Positions 1 to 8,912 of a DNA stretch of 64,000 bases are shown piece by piece. Source of the DNA: Gemmatimonadales bacterium. GTDB lineage: Bacteria > Gemmatimonadota > Glassbacteria > GWA2-58-10. Below the pieces are notes generated by a model. The model was not told where the DNA came from. It did not search any database and saw nothing but the letters and a program-made list of their open reading frames with translations. The stretch spans positions 1 to 64,000 of the forward strand of contig JAJRTS010000080.1 in NCBI GenBank assembly GCA_024278175.1. The letters are read 5' to 3'. Position 1 is the first letter of the stretch. Each line of letters begins with the position of its first letter. The position numbers and the translations under genes are program-made.

Positions 1-1178
1 CCCTGGCCGGTACGCTGGGGCTGGCCGCCCGTTATCCGGGCGATGTCGGGATCGGGAACGATTCGTCGGTTGTGTTCAGGGAGGATTTCGAGTCGACTAC
101 GGTTGCCGGGCTGGGTCAGCTCTGGACCGATATCAGCAACAATAAAGACGCGGTTCTCGCCATGATAAAAGACGTCACGGCTCCGAGCGAGGGTAAAATC
201 TGCCTGGAGATGAAAGGCGTCAAGGGGCAGAACACCGGCGGGCACCTCTGGAAGTTGCTCGATGAGGGATACGAAAAACTTTATGCCAGGTTTTACGTCA
301 AGTTTGCCCCGGACGCGCCTTACGTGCATCACTTCGTCTACATGGGCGGCGAGGTCAACTCACCACCCTATCCCGTGGGCCGCGCGGGCAGCAGGCCCAC
401 CGGGTCCGACCGCTTCAGGGCTACTCTCGACCTGAACAGAACTACCGGCGACGACCTGGCGAGCCGCAAAGTGGCCGATCCGCCGGGAGCGTGGTCGTTC
501 TACTCCTATTGGTCGGAGATGCACAGTTGGCAGACTCCGGAAGGGGTCCCCGACGGGCGGCCCAGCCCGTACTACGGCAACTCGTTCGGCCCGGTGGAGC
601 AGCTGCAGGCCAGGCGTGGCCAGTGGCAGTGCGTGGAGATCATGGTCAGGCTCAACGACCCGGAGGGGCGCAACGGCGAGCAGGCGTTCTGGGTCGACGG
701 GAAACTGATCGAGCGTTACGGCCCCGGCACAATCGAGGGTACGTGGTTCAGGGACAAGTTCAGGCGGAGCGGGGTGTTCAACACCGACCCGCGGCCGTTC
801 GAGGGTTTCCGCTGGCGCACCGTGGACAGGCTGAAGATCAATATTTTTTCGCTCCAGTACTATCTGGCTGGTATTTTCCAGAACGACTACGACCCCAACG
901 ATCCGGACATCCCCTACAACGATGATGTCGCACGGGTCTATTTCGACAACGTGGTGCTGGCCACCGAGTATATCGGTCCGATTACGACCGGGCAGCGGCC
1001 CGGAGGAGACTACGACGGTGACGGGGAGGTGGGGATTCTTGACGTAATCAGGCTGATCCGCATGTGCATGGAGGAATATCCGGACGCCGGCGCGGACTAC
1101 AACCGCGACGGGGTCTGCAACGTGGTAGATGCGCTTGCGCTGCTGATTGACATCATGAAAGGCAATACGTTGAGCTGA
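1..1178 (+). CDS. Secreted dockerin-bearing protein, 5' truncated by the window edge
   Basis: The frame is open from the first bases, and the residues before the first possible start (GTG at 72) match the start of the next gene (LAGTLGLAARYPGDVG). The true start therefore lies outside the window. The body aligns along its length with the 411-residue neighbour. It has a beta-rich region typical of concanavalin-like polysaccharide-binding or lyase folds (for example LYARFYVKFAPDAPYVHHF). It ends in about 54 residues with two EF-hand-like calcium loops (DYDGDGEVGILD and DYNRDGVCNVVD), the layout of a type I dockerin. Dockerins normally dock enzymes onto cohesins; no cohesin is visible here. Relative to its paralog it has a short insertion (around LNRTTGDD). 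Catalytic activity is not assigned. Confidence 0.8.
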   Translation, partial: LAGTLGLAARYPGDVGIGNDSSVVFREDFESTTVAGLGQLWTDISNNKDAVLAMIKDVTAPSEGKICLEMKGVKGQNTGGHLWKLLDEGYEKLYARFYVKFAPDAPYVHHFVYMGGEVNSPPYPVGRAGSRPTGSDRFRATLDLNRTTGDDLASRKVADPPGAWSFYSYWSEMHSWQTPEGVPDGRPSPYYGNSFGPVEQLQARRGQWQCVEIMVRLNDPEGRNGEQAFWVDGKLIERYGPGTIEGTWFRDKFRRSGVFNTDPRPFEGFRWRTVDRLKINIFSLQYYLAGIFQNDYDPNDPDIPYNDDVARVYFDNVVLATEYIGPITTGQRPGGDYDGDGEVGILDVIRLIRMCMEEYPDAGADYNRDGVCNVVDALALLIDIMKGNTLS

Positions 1179-1190
1179 GTTTCATGTGTC

Positions 1191-1234
1191 AGCCGGTAAA
1201 ATGGTCACTGAAACTATTTTTCTACCGGCTGTTT
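1191..1234 (+). terminator. Possible intrinsic terminator after the first dockerin gene
   Basis: A perfect 9-bp inverted repeat (CAGCCGGTA / TACCGGCTG) with a 23-nt loop lies 13 bases after the stop codon and is followed by only three T residues. The stem is convincing; the long loop and short T-tract make termination uncertain. Confidence 0.4.
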
Positions 1235-1348
1235 GCCGTCTTTTGGGCAGGCGGTATTCGGCGATAAAAAATCCAAATTATTTTTCGATTTCGAGGTTTT
1301 GAAACAGCTGCTGACAAAAGACCTGTTATTCATCCCCGGAGCGAACAA

Positions 1349-2584
1349 ATGAAAGCGACAGTCGTTATATCATGCCTACTGGCAATTCTATTGCTGGCCG
1401 GGATTGCCGCCACCCAGGGCAACGGCGGCGAGGAGCGGACCACCCTGGCCGGCACACTGGGTCTTGCCGTCCGCTACCCCGGCGATGTCGGGATCGAGAA
1501 CGATTCCTCGGTCGTGTTCACGGAGAATTTCGAATCGGTTTCGGTTGCCGACCTGGATCAGCGCTGGACACAAATCAGCAACAAGAATAACGCGGTTCTT
1601 TCCATGGTCAAGGACAACACTACTCTGGGAGAGGGCAGAACCTGCCTGGAGATGAAAGGCGTCAAGGGCCAGAACACCGGTGGTCATCTCTGGAAACTTC
1701 TCGACAAGGGTTATGATCAGCTATACGCCCGGTTCTACTGCAAGTTTGCCCCGGATGCGCCCTATGTGCACCATTTCGTTCACCTCAGCGGCAAGGTCAA
1801 TTCGCCCCCTTATCCGGAGGGCGGCGCGGGCACCAGGCCCACCGGAGCCGACCGCTTCTCGACCAGTATCGACCTGGTGGGCCGCAAAGTGGCCGATCCT
1901 CCCGGAGCGTGGTCGTTCTACTCTTACTGGTCGGAGATGCACAGTTGGCAGACCCGGGAAGGGATTCCCGACGGACGACCCAACCCGTATTACGGCAACC
2001 TGTTCGGCCCGATTGAACCGCTGCAGGCAAAGCGCGGCGAGTGGCAATGCGTGGAGATCATGGTCAGGCTCAACGACCCGGAGAAACGCAACGGCGAACA
2101 GGCGTTCTGGATCGACGGGAAGCTGATCGAACGCTACGGTCCCGGCACAATCGAGGGCACGTGGGCCAACGATTCGTTCCGCCGTACGGGAGTGCTCAAT
2201 ACCAATCCGCAGCCGTTCGAGGGTTTCCGCTGGCGCACCACGGATAAGCTGAAGATCAATATTTTCTGGCTTGAATACTATCTGGCTCACGTTTTCGAGA
2301 ACGACTACAACCCCCACGACCCGGACATCCCTTACAACGACAATGTGGCGCGGGTCTATTTCGACAACGTGGTGCTGGCCACCGAGTATATCGGGCCGAT
2401 CGTGACGGGACAGAAGCCCGGTGGTGACTACGACGGCGACGGGCAGGCGGGGATTCCTGACGTGCTCAGGCTGATCCGCATGTGCATGGAGGAATATCCG
2501 CCTGCCAGTGCTGACTACAACCGCGACGGGGTCTGCAATGTGGCCGATGCGCTCGCGCTGCTGCTGGATATCATGAAGGGGTAA
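1349..2584 (+). CDS. Secreted dockerin-bearing protein (tandem paralog)
   Basis: This 411-residue protein starts with a signal peptide (hydrophobic ILLLAGIAA core, residues 1-23). A beta-rich central domain follows, and residues 358-411 form a dockerin-like module with two Ca-binding loops (DYDGDGQAGIPD and DYNRDGVCNVAD), each followed by a helix. It is a close tandem paralog of the gene before it, and similarity continues at DNA level. The central domain has the look of a polysaccharide lyase or lectin jelly roll, but I see no diagnostic catalytic motif, so the role is inferred only as extracellular polysaccharide binding or degradation. The ATG at 1349 is preceded by a GGAGCG ribosome-binding site and gives a complete signal peptide. 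Confidence 0.85.
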   Translation: MKATVVISCLLAILLLAGIAATQGNGGEERTTLAGTLGLAVRYPGDVGIENDSSVVFTENFESVSVADLDQRWTQISNKNNAVLSMVKDNTTLGEGRTCLEMKGVKGQNTGGHLWKLLDKGYDQLYARFYCKFAPDAPYVHHFVHLSGKVNSPPYPEGGAGTRPTGADRFSTSIDLVGRKVADPPGAWSFYSYWSEMHSWQTREGIPDGRPNPYYGNLFGPIEPLQAKRGEWQCVEIMVRLNDPEKRNGEQAFWIDGKLIERYGPGTIEGTWANDSFRRTGVLNTNPQPFEGFRWRTTDKLKINIFWLEYYLAHVFENDYNPHDPDIPYNDNVARVYFDNVVLATEYIGPIVTGQKPGGDYDGDGQAGIPDVLRLIRMCMEEYPPASADYNRDGVCNVADALALLLDIMKG

Positions 2585-2631
2585 AGTGTTGGGCTGAGTC
2601 CCGGAGGCGTTGCCGGGATAGCTTGCGGATA

Positions 2632-2675
2632 ACAGGCCTGTCCCGCGGATAGCCGTGAGACAAGCCTGTTTTTTT
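2632..2675 (+). terminator. Rho-independent terminator
   Basis: An 11-bp stem with one G-T wobble (ACAGGCCTGTC / GACAAGCCTGT) is followed by seven T residues. It sits about 50 bases after the second dockerin gene and before the convergent SPOR gene. Confidence 0.85.
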
Positions 2676-2753
2676 ATGGAAGCAATGTGAGGGACTGGCC
2701 GCGGGTGTGTGGGGAAGCAGAAGAACTGAAGTCTCAGGGGCTGGCTGGTCCCG

Positions 2754-4271
2754 CTATCTGGCTGTTTCCATGATCTGCCACTCGTTGATAACGCCCTCGG
2801 CCAGCAGTCTTGCGGCCTCGTTTTCCGCGGCTTTTTCGTCCTCGTAGGCGCCAACCCGTACCCGGTAGAGCCTTCGCGGTCCGGCCATCGCCGGAGAGAT
2901 GTGCGTGGGGACGCCCTGAGCGTTCAACCGTTTTGCAAGCTCCACGGCCCGGGTGCTGTCGCCCAGGGCGGCCACCTGGATAGCGTATTTGCCCTCGATT
3001 GCCACAGGCAGGCCGCTGCCCCTCTCCGGCTGGGAGCCACTGGTGCCTGGTTCCGCCTGTTCCGTGGATTTTTTCTGGCCAAAGGCTGATACGCTACTCT
3101 GCCAGAGTGGCCTGGAAAAATAGACCAGCGCGATTAAAACCGCCACCGCCAGCGTAAGACGGAACCAGCGTACTCCGTGTCCCAGGGGCTTACGGCCGGT
3201 TGCGGCCAGGCGCTGAAACCAGCCGTGCAGCCGGCTGTCGAGCGAGACGTCCCTGGTGCGGGCGGCCTCATCCATCGCCTGGCGGGCCAGGCTCTCGTCG
3301 CCGTTGCCCACGCCTTCCAGGCGTAAGGTGCCCTCGTCCGGCTGTTCGCCCCAGTCGGCCGGGCGGCTGCCGAGATTGTCCGGCAACTCGGCTTGGGCGG
3401 GGATGCGTTTTTCCTCGATAACTCTGCGCAGGCGGTTGGCCAGGGCGTCGTCGCGCTCTCTGGAGTCGTAAATTTGCTCCAGCTTACGCAGCATTCCGGC
3501 CACCTCGGTGTCGTAGCCGATCTCGGCGGCGCTCAGGTAGAACTGGGCCGCGTTGTCGTCAGTGCGGGCGAACGAGATCAGCCGCGGCACGGCGAAGCGG
3601 ATGATTTTCGCCTTGTGGCGGGGATAGAGCTTGATAGCGCGCAGCAACACCCGTTCGCTCTCGAAATTGAGCTTGCGCCGCAGGGTGTACTCGCGGGCCA
3701 GGATCCCCACCAGCCGGTCGTCCGGGAGCTCGTGGTAGCGGCGGCGAAGGTGGTTGAAGCTTTTCTCCGCCAGCCTTGCTCTGCGGCTGTAGGCCTGGAT
3801 CAGGAACTCGTAGTAACGCTTCTGCCCCGGGTCGTCGGCCAGCACGTCCTCGTAGATCGAGAGCGCCTGCTCGTCCTCGATACGCATCCCCAGCAGGATA
3901 TCTCCGAAACGCCGGGCTACCCGGCGCGAGAGTTTGGCGCGCGTGGTGTTGAAAAACCAGCAACTGTCCAGGTAACTCAACAACCGGCGGTAGGCGCGGA
4001 TCAGCAGCCTGGGGTGGTATTCACGGCGAAGGCTGTCGAGTTCATGGTGCAGCATCATGCCCACCCGCCAGCGGCCCCAGACGCTCATAACCGCGCTGAC
4101 AAGCAGCAGCACAACGGCCCAGGTGCCCACGATCAGCGGCCAGTCCTCGCCGCCCGCACCGCCGCCGTAAACACCCTCGTGATACCAGGTGAGCACCTTG
4201 AACACCGCAAGCAGCGCCGCGAACGTGCCGAAAAAGACCCGTGCGGAAACATATTTGAGAAAGTGCGTCAT
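2754..4271 (-). CDS. SPOR-domain membrane protein with TPR-like middle
   Basis: The 505-residue product has two N-terminal membrane segments (about residues 13-33 and 45-65). A helical, repeat-like cytoplasmic or periplasmic middle follows (ALSIYEDVLADDPGQKRYYE resembles a TPR pair). A third hydrophobic segment lies near 372-390, and a C-terminal SPOR domain covers about 425-505 (YAIQVAALGDSTRAVELAKR ... YRVRVGAYED). SPOR domains bind denuded septal peptidoglycan, so a cell-envelope or division role is likely, but the specific function is unknown. The start overlaps the end of the upstream cupin gene by four bases (ATGA), implying translational coupling. Confidence 0.8.
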   Translation of the reverse strand: MTHFLKYVSARVFFGTFAALLAVFKVLTWYHEGVYGGGAGGEDWPLIVGTWAVVLLLVSAVMSVWGRWRVGMMLHHELDSLRREYHPRLLIRAYRRLLSYLDSCWFFNTTRAKLSRRVARRFGDILLGMRIEDEQALSIYEDVLADDPGQKRYYEFLIQAYSRRARLAEKSFNHLRRRYHELPDDRLVGILAREYTLRRKLNFESERVLLRAIKLYPRHKAKIIRFAVPRLISFARTDDNAAQFYLSAAEIGYDTEVAGMLRKLEQIYDSRERDDALANRLRRVIEEKRIPAQAELPDNLGSRPADWGEQPDEGTLRLEGVGNGDESLARQAMDEAARTRDVSLDSRLHGWFQRLAATGRKPLGHGVRWFRLTLAVAVLIALVYFSRPLWQSSVSAFGQKKSTEQAEPGTSGSQPERGSGLPVAIEGKYAIQVAALGDSTRAVELAKRLNAQGVPTHISPAMAGPRRLYRVRVGAYEDEKAAENEAARLLAEGVINEWQIMETAR

Positions 4272-4609
4272 TTATTCAACGGGATCACGCAGATAAATTC
4301 CAGTGTCTGCTCGCCGGGGTTGCGGAACTGATGTTCAATCCCCTCGGGAACGAACGCCGCGATGCCGGGTTCCAGGATGTAGTTCTTGCCGTCAACCATC
4401 AGTTCACCACTGCCGCGCCAGACGAATATTTCGTGTTCGCCGGGATGGCTGTGGCAGGGAGAGTGCCCGCCGGGTTCAAGCTCGATCATCCTCATCGCGA
4501 AATTCTCCGCTCCGTCGCGCTCGCCCACCAGCCAGCGGATTCCCGCGCCCTTTGCTCCTTCGCCCGCAAACTTCTCCAGCGTCACATCGTGGTAATCCGT
4601 GTGTTTCAT
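4268..4609 (-). CDS. Single-domain cupin protein
   Basis: This 113-residue protein carries both cupin motifs. Motif 1 is GHSPCHSHPGEHEIFVWRG, giving the HxH...E metal ligands. Motif 2 is GIAAFVPEGIEHQFRN, giving the last His ligand. A divalent metal site is therefore expected. The length matches a minimal one-domain cupin; substrate or sensor function cannot be told from sequence. The start follows a GGAGG site eight bases upstream. It is the first gene of a two-gene unit with the SPOR protein. Confidence 0.85.
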   Translation of the reverse strand: MKHTDYHDVTLEKFAGEGAKGAGIRWLVGERDGAENFAMRMIELEPGGHSPCHSHPGEHEIFVWRGSGELMVDGKNYILEPGIAAFVPEGIEHQFRNPGEQTLEFICVIPLNK

Positions 4610-4639
4610 CTTTTCCGCCTCCCACTGGAACGATAATAA

Positions 4640-4669
4640 TCAGCGGCGGCGCTTTTTGCCGTCCGCTGA
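4640..4669 (-). terminator. Hairpin downstream of the alpha/beta hydrolase gene
   Basis: Arms TCAGCGG and CCGCTGA form a stem 21 bases beyond the stop codon of the hydrolase gene. Downstream on the minus strand is TTATTAT rather than a clean U-run, so termination is possible but not certain. Confidence 0.35.
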
Positions 4670-4690
4670 ATTTGCCTGTTATCCACGATC

Positions 4691-5533
4691 TTAATTATTT
4701 TTCGTCTTAACCGTTTCTGCAATAAACTTCTCAAAAATTGGATAAAACTCTTCCGTGTTGTCGGCATAAACCATATGATCGGAATCCGACACTTCAAAAT
4801 ACATGCATTTTTTCAAAGTCTTTTTCATTTTTACTGCTTCTTCCTTTGAAAGATGCCAGCTGTTTTCGGCGCGCACCAAAAGGACGGGACACTGAATTTG
4901 TTTTAAAATATGATGCCAATCCTGATAATAGACGTCAATCGCCGACATCGCCTGCCTTGAAAATAAGAAATCGTAACCAGTGGTATCTTCAAAAAGACTG
5001 TCCAGGAAATATCGCACATTTGTTGCTCGTGGGAAACGCCTGAACAGGTCGTATTCCGCCTCCTTGTAAGACCCGTAAGGCGTGGGCCAATCATTCGTAA
5101 AACTATCGACAGGAGGAACTTTATCAGGAGCAAGGTTTGATAAGTTTTCGGGGCCCTCTGCCGATGCATCGAGAATTATCAGGGTCTTAACGGCTTGCGG
5201 GTACATTGCCGCAAGATAGGCTGCGTTCCGTCCGCCGATTGAATGGCCGACAACAATTGCCGGTACACAGTTAAGATTTTTGAGCAGCAGATATGAATCG
5301 GTCGCAAAATCTTCTCCAGCGTATCGCGCAATCTGTTTATCGCTTAGTCCGTGGCCGCGCTGATCGGGTGCAATTACGCGAAACTTATCGCCATAGCGGG
5401 ACATGAAGCCCGTCCATGTTTCACCTCGTCCCCATTTTCCGTGAAGGCAAAGCATGGGTAGTTCACCCGAGCCTGAATCCCGATAAAAAATATTCAGCCC
5501 ATTCACCTTTTGAATCGCTCTCGTGATTTCCAT
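4691..5533 (-). CDS. Alpha/beta hydrolase
   Basis: The 280-residue protein has the alpha/beta hydrolase fold. LCLHGKWGRGETW is the oxyanion region, VVGHSIGGRNAAYLA contains the nucleophile elbow (GHSIGG), and the DSDHMVYAD segment near the C-terminus holds the catalytic His. A likely acid lies in the LLVRAENSW strand region. No signal peptide is present, so it is probably cytoplasmic. The gene is clearly more AT-rich than its neighbours, which suggests relatively recent acquisition. Substrate unknown; proline iminopeptidase-like and esterase-like family members look similar. Confidence 0.8.
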   Translation of the reverse strand: MEITRAIQKVNGLNIFYRDSGSGELPMLCLHGKWGRGETWTGFMSRYGDKFRVIAPDQRGHGLSDKQIARYAGEDFATDSYLLLKNLNCVPAIVVGHSIGGRNAAYLAAMYPQAVKTLIILDASAEGPENLSNLAPDKVPPVDSFTNDWPTPYGSYKEAEYDLFRRFPRATNVRYFLDSLFEDTTGYDFLFSRQAMSAIDVYYQDWHHILKQIQCPVLLVRAENSWHLSKEEAVKMKKTLKKCMYFEVSDSDHMVYADNTEEFYPIFEKFIAETVKTKNN

Positions 5534-5569
5534 CTTTTTCTTTCATGCATGACAAACGTCCAACCCGGG

Positions 5570-7645
5570 CTAATAGTTCAGCGGATCGAACTGTACCTCG
5601 GGAGTGTTCTGTCCCCCCTGTCCCGCCTTTTGCATCACGGCGTCGACCTGCGAGGGCAGCAGGGCCACACGGATCAGTTCGGTGGGCGGAGTGGCGGGGG
5701 TGGCCGGAAGCCCGGAGTAGGCGTCAACCTCCACGAACTCGATTCCCGGCGGTACGGGAAAATCCAGTTCCGGCGCATCCTCGGTGGCCCGGAGCATGAA
5801 CATGCCCCACATCGGCGCGGCCCCCCGCGAGCCTGTCATTCCGTGCCTGCGGCCGTTTTCCAGATAGCGCATCTCCCGGTTGTCGTCGAACCCCACCCAG
5901 CAGGCCGTGGATATGCCGGGGGTGTAGCCCACGAACCAACTGTCGCGGTAGTCGCTGGTGGTGCCGGTTTTGCCGGCGGCCGGGTGGCTGAACCCCATCC
6001 GGCGGATAACCGCGCCGGTACCGCGATCCATCACGCCGCGCATCATGTCCACCACCTGATAGATCAACTGCGGGTTGCCCACCTCGCGGCCGCGGGGGAT
6101 CGGGTCAAACAGCACGTTGCCGCGGGCGTCCTCGATACGCTTGATCGCGTGGGGCTCGTAGTAGAGACCGCCGGTGGCCAGCACCGAGTAGGCTCCGGCC
6201 ATTTCCACCGGGCTGACTCCACTGGTGCCCAGCGCCAGCGAGGGAGTGGGCATGATCGGACTGGTGATCCCGAAGCGGCGGGCGGTTTCCGCTACACGCT
6301 CGGGTCCGGCCAGGTCGATCAACTGGGCGGCGATCACGTTGCGGCTGCGTTCGAGGGCTTTCTTGACAGTCATCCGTCCCATGAAGTCGAGCTCGAAATT
6401 ATTCGGGCTCCAGCTCCGGCCGCCCGGCAACTGGTAAGTGACAGCGCTGTCGACCAGGGTGGAGGCAGGGCTGAGGCCGGTTTCCTGCATGGCCGTGTAA
6501 TAAACGAATGGCTTGAAAGCGCTTCCGGGCAGGCGGTTGGCCGCCTCCGCGCGGTTGAACTGGCTGCCGCGGTAGTCCCGCCCGCCCACCATCGCCAGGA
6601 TTGACCCGGTGCCGCTCTCAACCGCCACCAGCGCGCCCTGGGGATATTCGCCGATCTCCCCTCGTTCGCTGCGGGAGTGATAGTCGGGCAGGCCGAACAG
6701 CTTGTCGATCCTGCGCATGTTGCTTGCCACGGCGGCCACGGCCGCGCTCTGCATGCGCTGGTCGATAGTGGTATAGATTTTCAGGCCGCCGTAGTAGAGG
6801 AACTGTTCGCCAAAGCGGCGGGTGATCGTGCCCTTTACGTAGTCGAGGAAATAGTTGCTGCGGGCCTCGGCCTCGGTGTATCGCTTGAGGCGCAACTCCT
6901 CCTGCTCGGCGGCCAGGCGTTGGGCGCCGCTGATCAGGCCCAGCTCCTCCATCCTGCCCACGATCCAGAGCTGACGGCTGCGGGCGCGGCCGGGGTGGGC
7001 GTAGGGGTTGTAGATCGAGGGGCCGTTGAGCACAGCCACCATCAGGGCCGACTCGGCGACAGTGAGCTGGTCGGCGTGCTTGGCGAAATAGACCCGGCTG
7101 GCCGCCTCGATCCCGTAGGCCCCGCTGCCGAAATACATGTTGTTGCAGTAGGCCTCCAGGATTTCGTCCTTCTCGAACATGTATTCCAACTGAAGGGCCA
7201 GCAGGATTTCTTTCACCTTGCGGGTGCCGGTCTGGGCCAGGCTGAAAAAGAAGTTGCGCGAGAGCTGCTGGGTAAGCGTGCTGGCCCCGCCCTCCACCCT
7301 GCCGGCGCGGATATTGGTCCAGACCGCGCGCAGGATCCCGGTTTTGGATATTCCGGCGTGCTCGTAGAAATCAAAATCCTCCGCAGCCAGCAGGGCGTTG
7401 CGGAAATGGGGGCTGATCCTGGAGAGCGGTACGCGGTTTTTCTCACCCATGGTGGCGATCAGCTTACCCGTGCTGGAGTAGAACTCGGTGCGGGTGTTCA
7501 GCACCAGCTTTTCCAACTCGTCGGGGAGCTGGGGAATATCGCGGCCGACAATAATCACCAGCGCCACGCCGGCGCAAAATCCCAGCACGGAGGCGATTAC
7601 TCCCAGATAGAACAGGGACTTGATGATTTTATACAGCGTTTTCAC
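5570..7645 (-). CDS. mrcA: Penicillin-binding protein 1A (bifunctional transglycosylase/transpeptidase)
   Basis: This class A PBP polymerises lipid II and cross-links peptidoglycan. A signal anchor spans about residues 12-33. The GT51 domain shows EDFDFYEHAG (catalytic Glu at 89) and GGASTLTQQLSRN (119-131). The transpeptidase domain has SAFK (Ser375, Lys378), SRN (434-436) and KTGTT (559-563), all intact. The length (691) is slightly short for PBP1A and leaves no large C-terminal extension. The gene follows an intergenic stretch with C/G-run repeats and lies downstream of an unknown membrane protein on the same strand. The symbol is by family; ponA is an equally used name. Confidence 0.93.
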   Translation of the reverse strand: MKTLYKIIKSLFYLGVIASVLGFCAGVALVIIVGRDIPQLPDELEKLVLNTRTEFYSSTGKLIATMGEKNRVPLSRISPHFRNALLAAEDFDFYEHAGISKTGILRAVWTNIRAGRVEGGASTLTQQLSRNFFFSLAQTGTRKVKEILLALQLEYMFEKDEILEAYCNNMYFGSGAYGIEAASRVYFAKHADQLTVAESALMVAVLNGPSIYNPYAHPGRARSRQLWIVGRMEELGLISGAQRLAAEQEELRLKRYTEAEARSNYFLDYVKGTITRRFGEQFLYYGGLKIYTTIDQRMQSAAVAAVASNMRRIDKLFGLPDYHSRSERGEIGEYPQGALVAVESGTGSILAMVGGRDYRGSQFNRAEAANRLPGSAFKPFVYYTAMQETGLSPASTLVDSAVTYQLPGGRSWSPNNFELDFMGRMTVKKALERSRNVIAAQLIDLAGPERVAETARRFGITSPIMPTPSLALGTSGVSPVEMAGAYSVLATGGLYYEPHAIKRIEDARGNVLFDPIPRGREVGNPQLIYQVVDMMRGVMDRGTGAVIRRMGFSHPAAGKTGTTSDYRDSWFVGYTPGISTACWVGFDDNREMRYLENGRRHGMTGSRGAAPMWGMFMLRATEDAPELDFPVPPGIEFVEVDAYSGLPATPATPPTELIRVALLPSQVDAVMQKAGQGGQNTPEVQFDPLNY

Positions 7646-7745
7646 AGGCGGAGCTCTCAGGGTGTATCAGCCGGATTGATTGTATAAATTCGCGCGATGG
7701 ATAATAAATATAATCTGCCGCCAGACTTTCCCGGTGTACCGAATG

Positions 7746-7845
7746 AATCCCCCCTGGCCCCCCTTTGAAAAAGGGGGGAATTGCCAGCCGTACCATTGAG
7801 CGAACCCGTTTCCCCCTTTGAAAAAGGGGGATTGAGGGGGATTTC
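7746..7845. repeat. Pair of inverted C/G-run hairpin repeats
   Basis: Two units lie in opposite orientation. The first has TCCCCCCTGGCCCCCC followed by TTTGAAAAA and a G-run; the second has CCCCC, TTTGAAAAA, GGGGG and then ATTGAGGGGG. Each can fold into a strong hairpin, and the two can also pair with each other. They occupy the gap between PBP1A and the upstream membrane protein. Translating them gives the well-known artefactual peptides of the PLFQRG / FFKGGPGGI type. Confidence 0.85.
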
Positions 7846-7890
7846 AGTAAAAGGTTCAATCCTGATTACTAAGAATTCGCCGGGCTAAAA

Positions 7891-8808
7891 CTACGGCGGC
7901 GGTGCGGTTCCGCCCTTGCCCCCGGTTTCGCTTGCGATCGGCGGGCGGCCCGCCAGAGCGTTCATCTCATCGGCCAGGTACAGCACGGCCAGGCTGCGGC
8001 CCAGGATCCGGACCGTACTCAATCCCTGGTCGCCGCTGAGCTCAAACGCGATCTCGGTTCTCTCGCCCACAACGTTCTGCAGGTCGATACCCACGCGCAG
8101 CAGGCGATAGCGCCAGGCCACCAGTTCATCGCTGTCCAGCGGGATTCCGCTGCGCTGCTGGGCCGGCAGGCGCGCCCAGGCGTCATAAAATACATCGGCC
8201 GGGTATGGCTCCTGGGTGTTGAAACTCCCATCGTCCTGTCCGAACGGCCGGGACTCCCGCCCGCTCATAAAATAGGTCACGTAGTCCGCCGCCAGCCGCC
8301 ATTGCTGCAGCACGTTGTTGGAACCATCGACCAGGAAAAATAAAAGATCTCCGTCCGAGAACTCGATCAGCGTACGCTGCCAGCCCTCCAGTGACCCGAT
8401 CAGCTCCAGCAACCGCAGCGGCTCGATAATCAGCGCGCTCTGGTAGGCGGGCAGGCGGTTGTAGATTTCCAGGAAACGGTCGCGGCTCAGCAGCACCTGC
8501 TCACGTTCGCGGGCCATCCCGATCAACTGGACTATCTGCTCCACCGGCTCGTCCAGCGAAACCCGGGCGCGACGGTCCTGCACCAGGTCGTCGAGCTGCT
8601 CACGCACTTTTTCGCTGAGTGAGACTGTCTCCCAGATCTTACCGCCCTCCTGACGGTCGGCGTTGTGCCAGGTCAGGTAGCGGCCGATAGCGCGCTCCAC
8701 GTAGCTGACCCGGAACTCCAGCACCACCGCCGCCGCGGTGATTCCCACGGCCAGCACGGAGAACGCTATCCTGTACCACTGGTCTCTGATGTATGTGCCG
8801 ATACTCAT
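7891..8808 (-). CDS. Membrane-anchored protein of unknown function
   Basis: The 305-residue protein has a single N-terminal transmembrane anchor (about residues 12-33, IAFSVLAVGITAAAVVLEF) and a large, mostly helical extracytoplasmic part rich in charged residues. It ends in a short Gly/Pro-rich tail. I do not recognise a domain. It is transcribed toward the PBP1A gene across a repeat-containing gap of about 245 bases, so a cell-envelope role is only suggested by position. Confidence 0.65.
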   Translation of the reverse strand: MSIGTYIRDQWYRIAFSVLAVGITAAAVVLEFRVSYVERAIGRYLTWHNADRQEGGKIWETVSLSEKVREQLDDLVQDRRARVSLDEPVEQIVQLIGMAREREQVLLSRDRFLEIYNRLPAYQSALIIEPLRLLELIGSLEGWQRTLIEFSDGDLLFFLVDGSNNVLQQWRLAADYVTYFMSGRESRPFGQDDGSFNTQEPYPADVFYDAWARLPAQQRSGIPLDSDELVAWRYRLLRVGIDLQNVVGERTEIAFELSGDQGLSTVRILGRSLAVLYLADEMNALAGRPPIASETGGKGGTAPPP

Positions 8809-8912
8809 TATTTTTGCCGTTTTTTACCGTGTCGGGCTTCGTCGGCTTTTGAAAAAAAGTTTTGAGTGGCGGTTCCAACCCCACGAAAGCGATGCTTTAG
8901 CTTCACGACGAG

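Noticed and set aside
7629-7859. 76-residue open frame reading through the C/G-run repeats
   Set aside because: The peptide is the translation of repeats (PLFQRG, FFKGGPGGI), a common annotation artefact, and overlaps the start of PBP1A.
7845-7870. tRNA T-loop-like GGTTCAATCC
   Set aside because: No acceptor stem, anticodon arm or other tRNA elements nearby.
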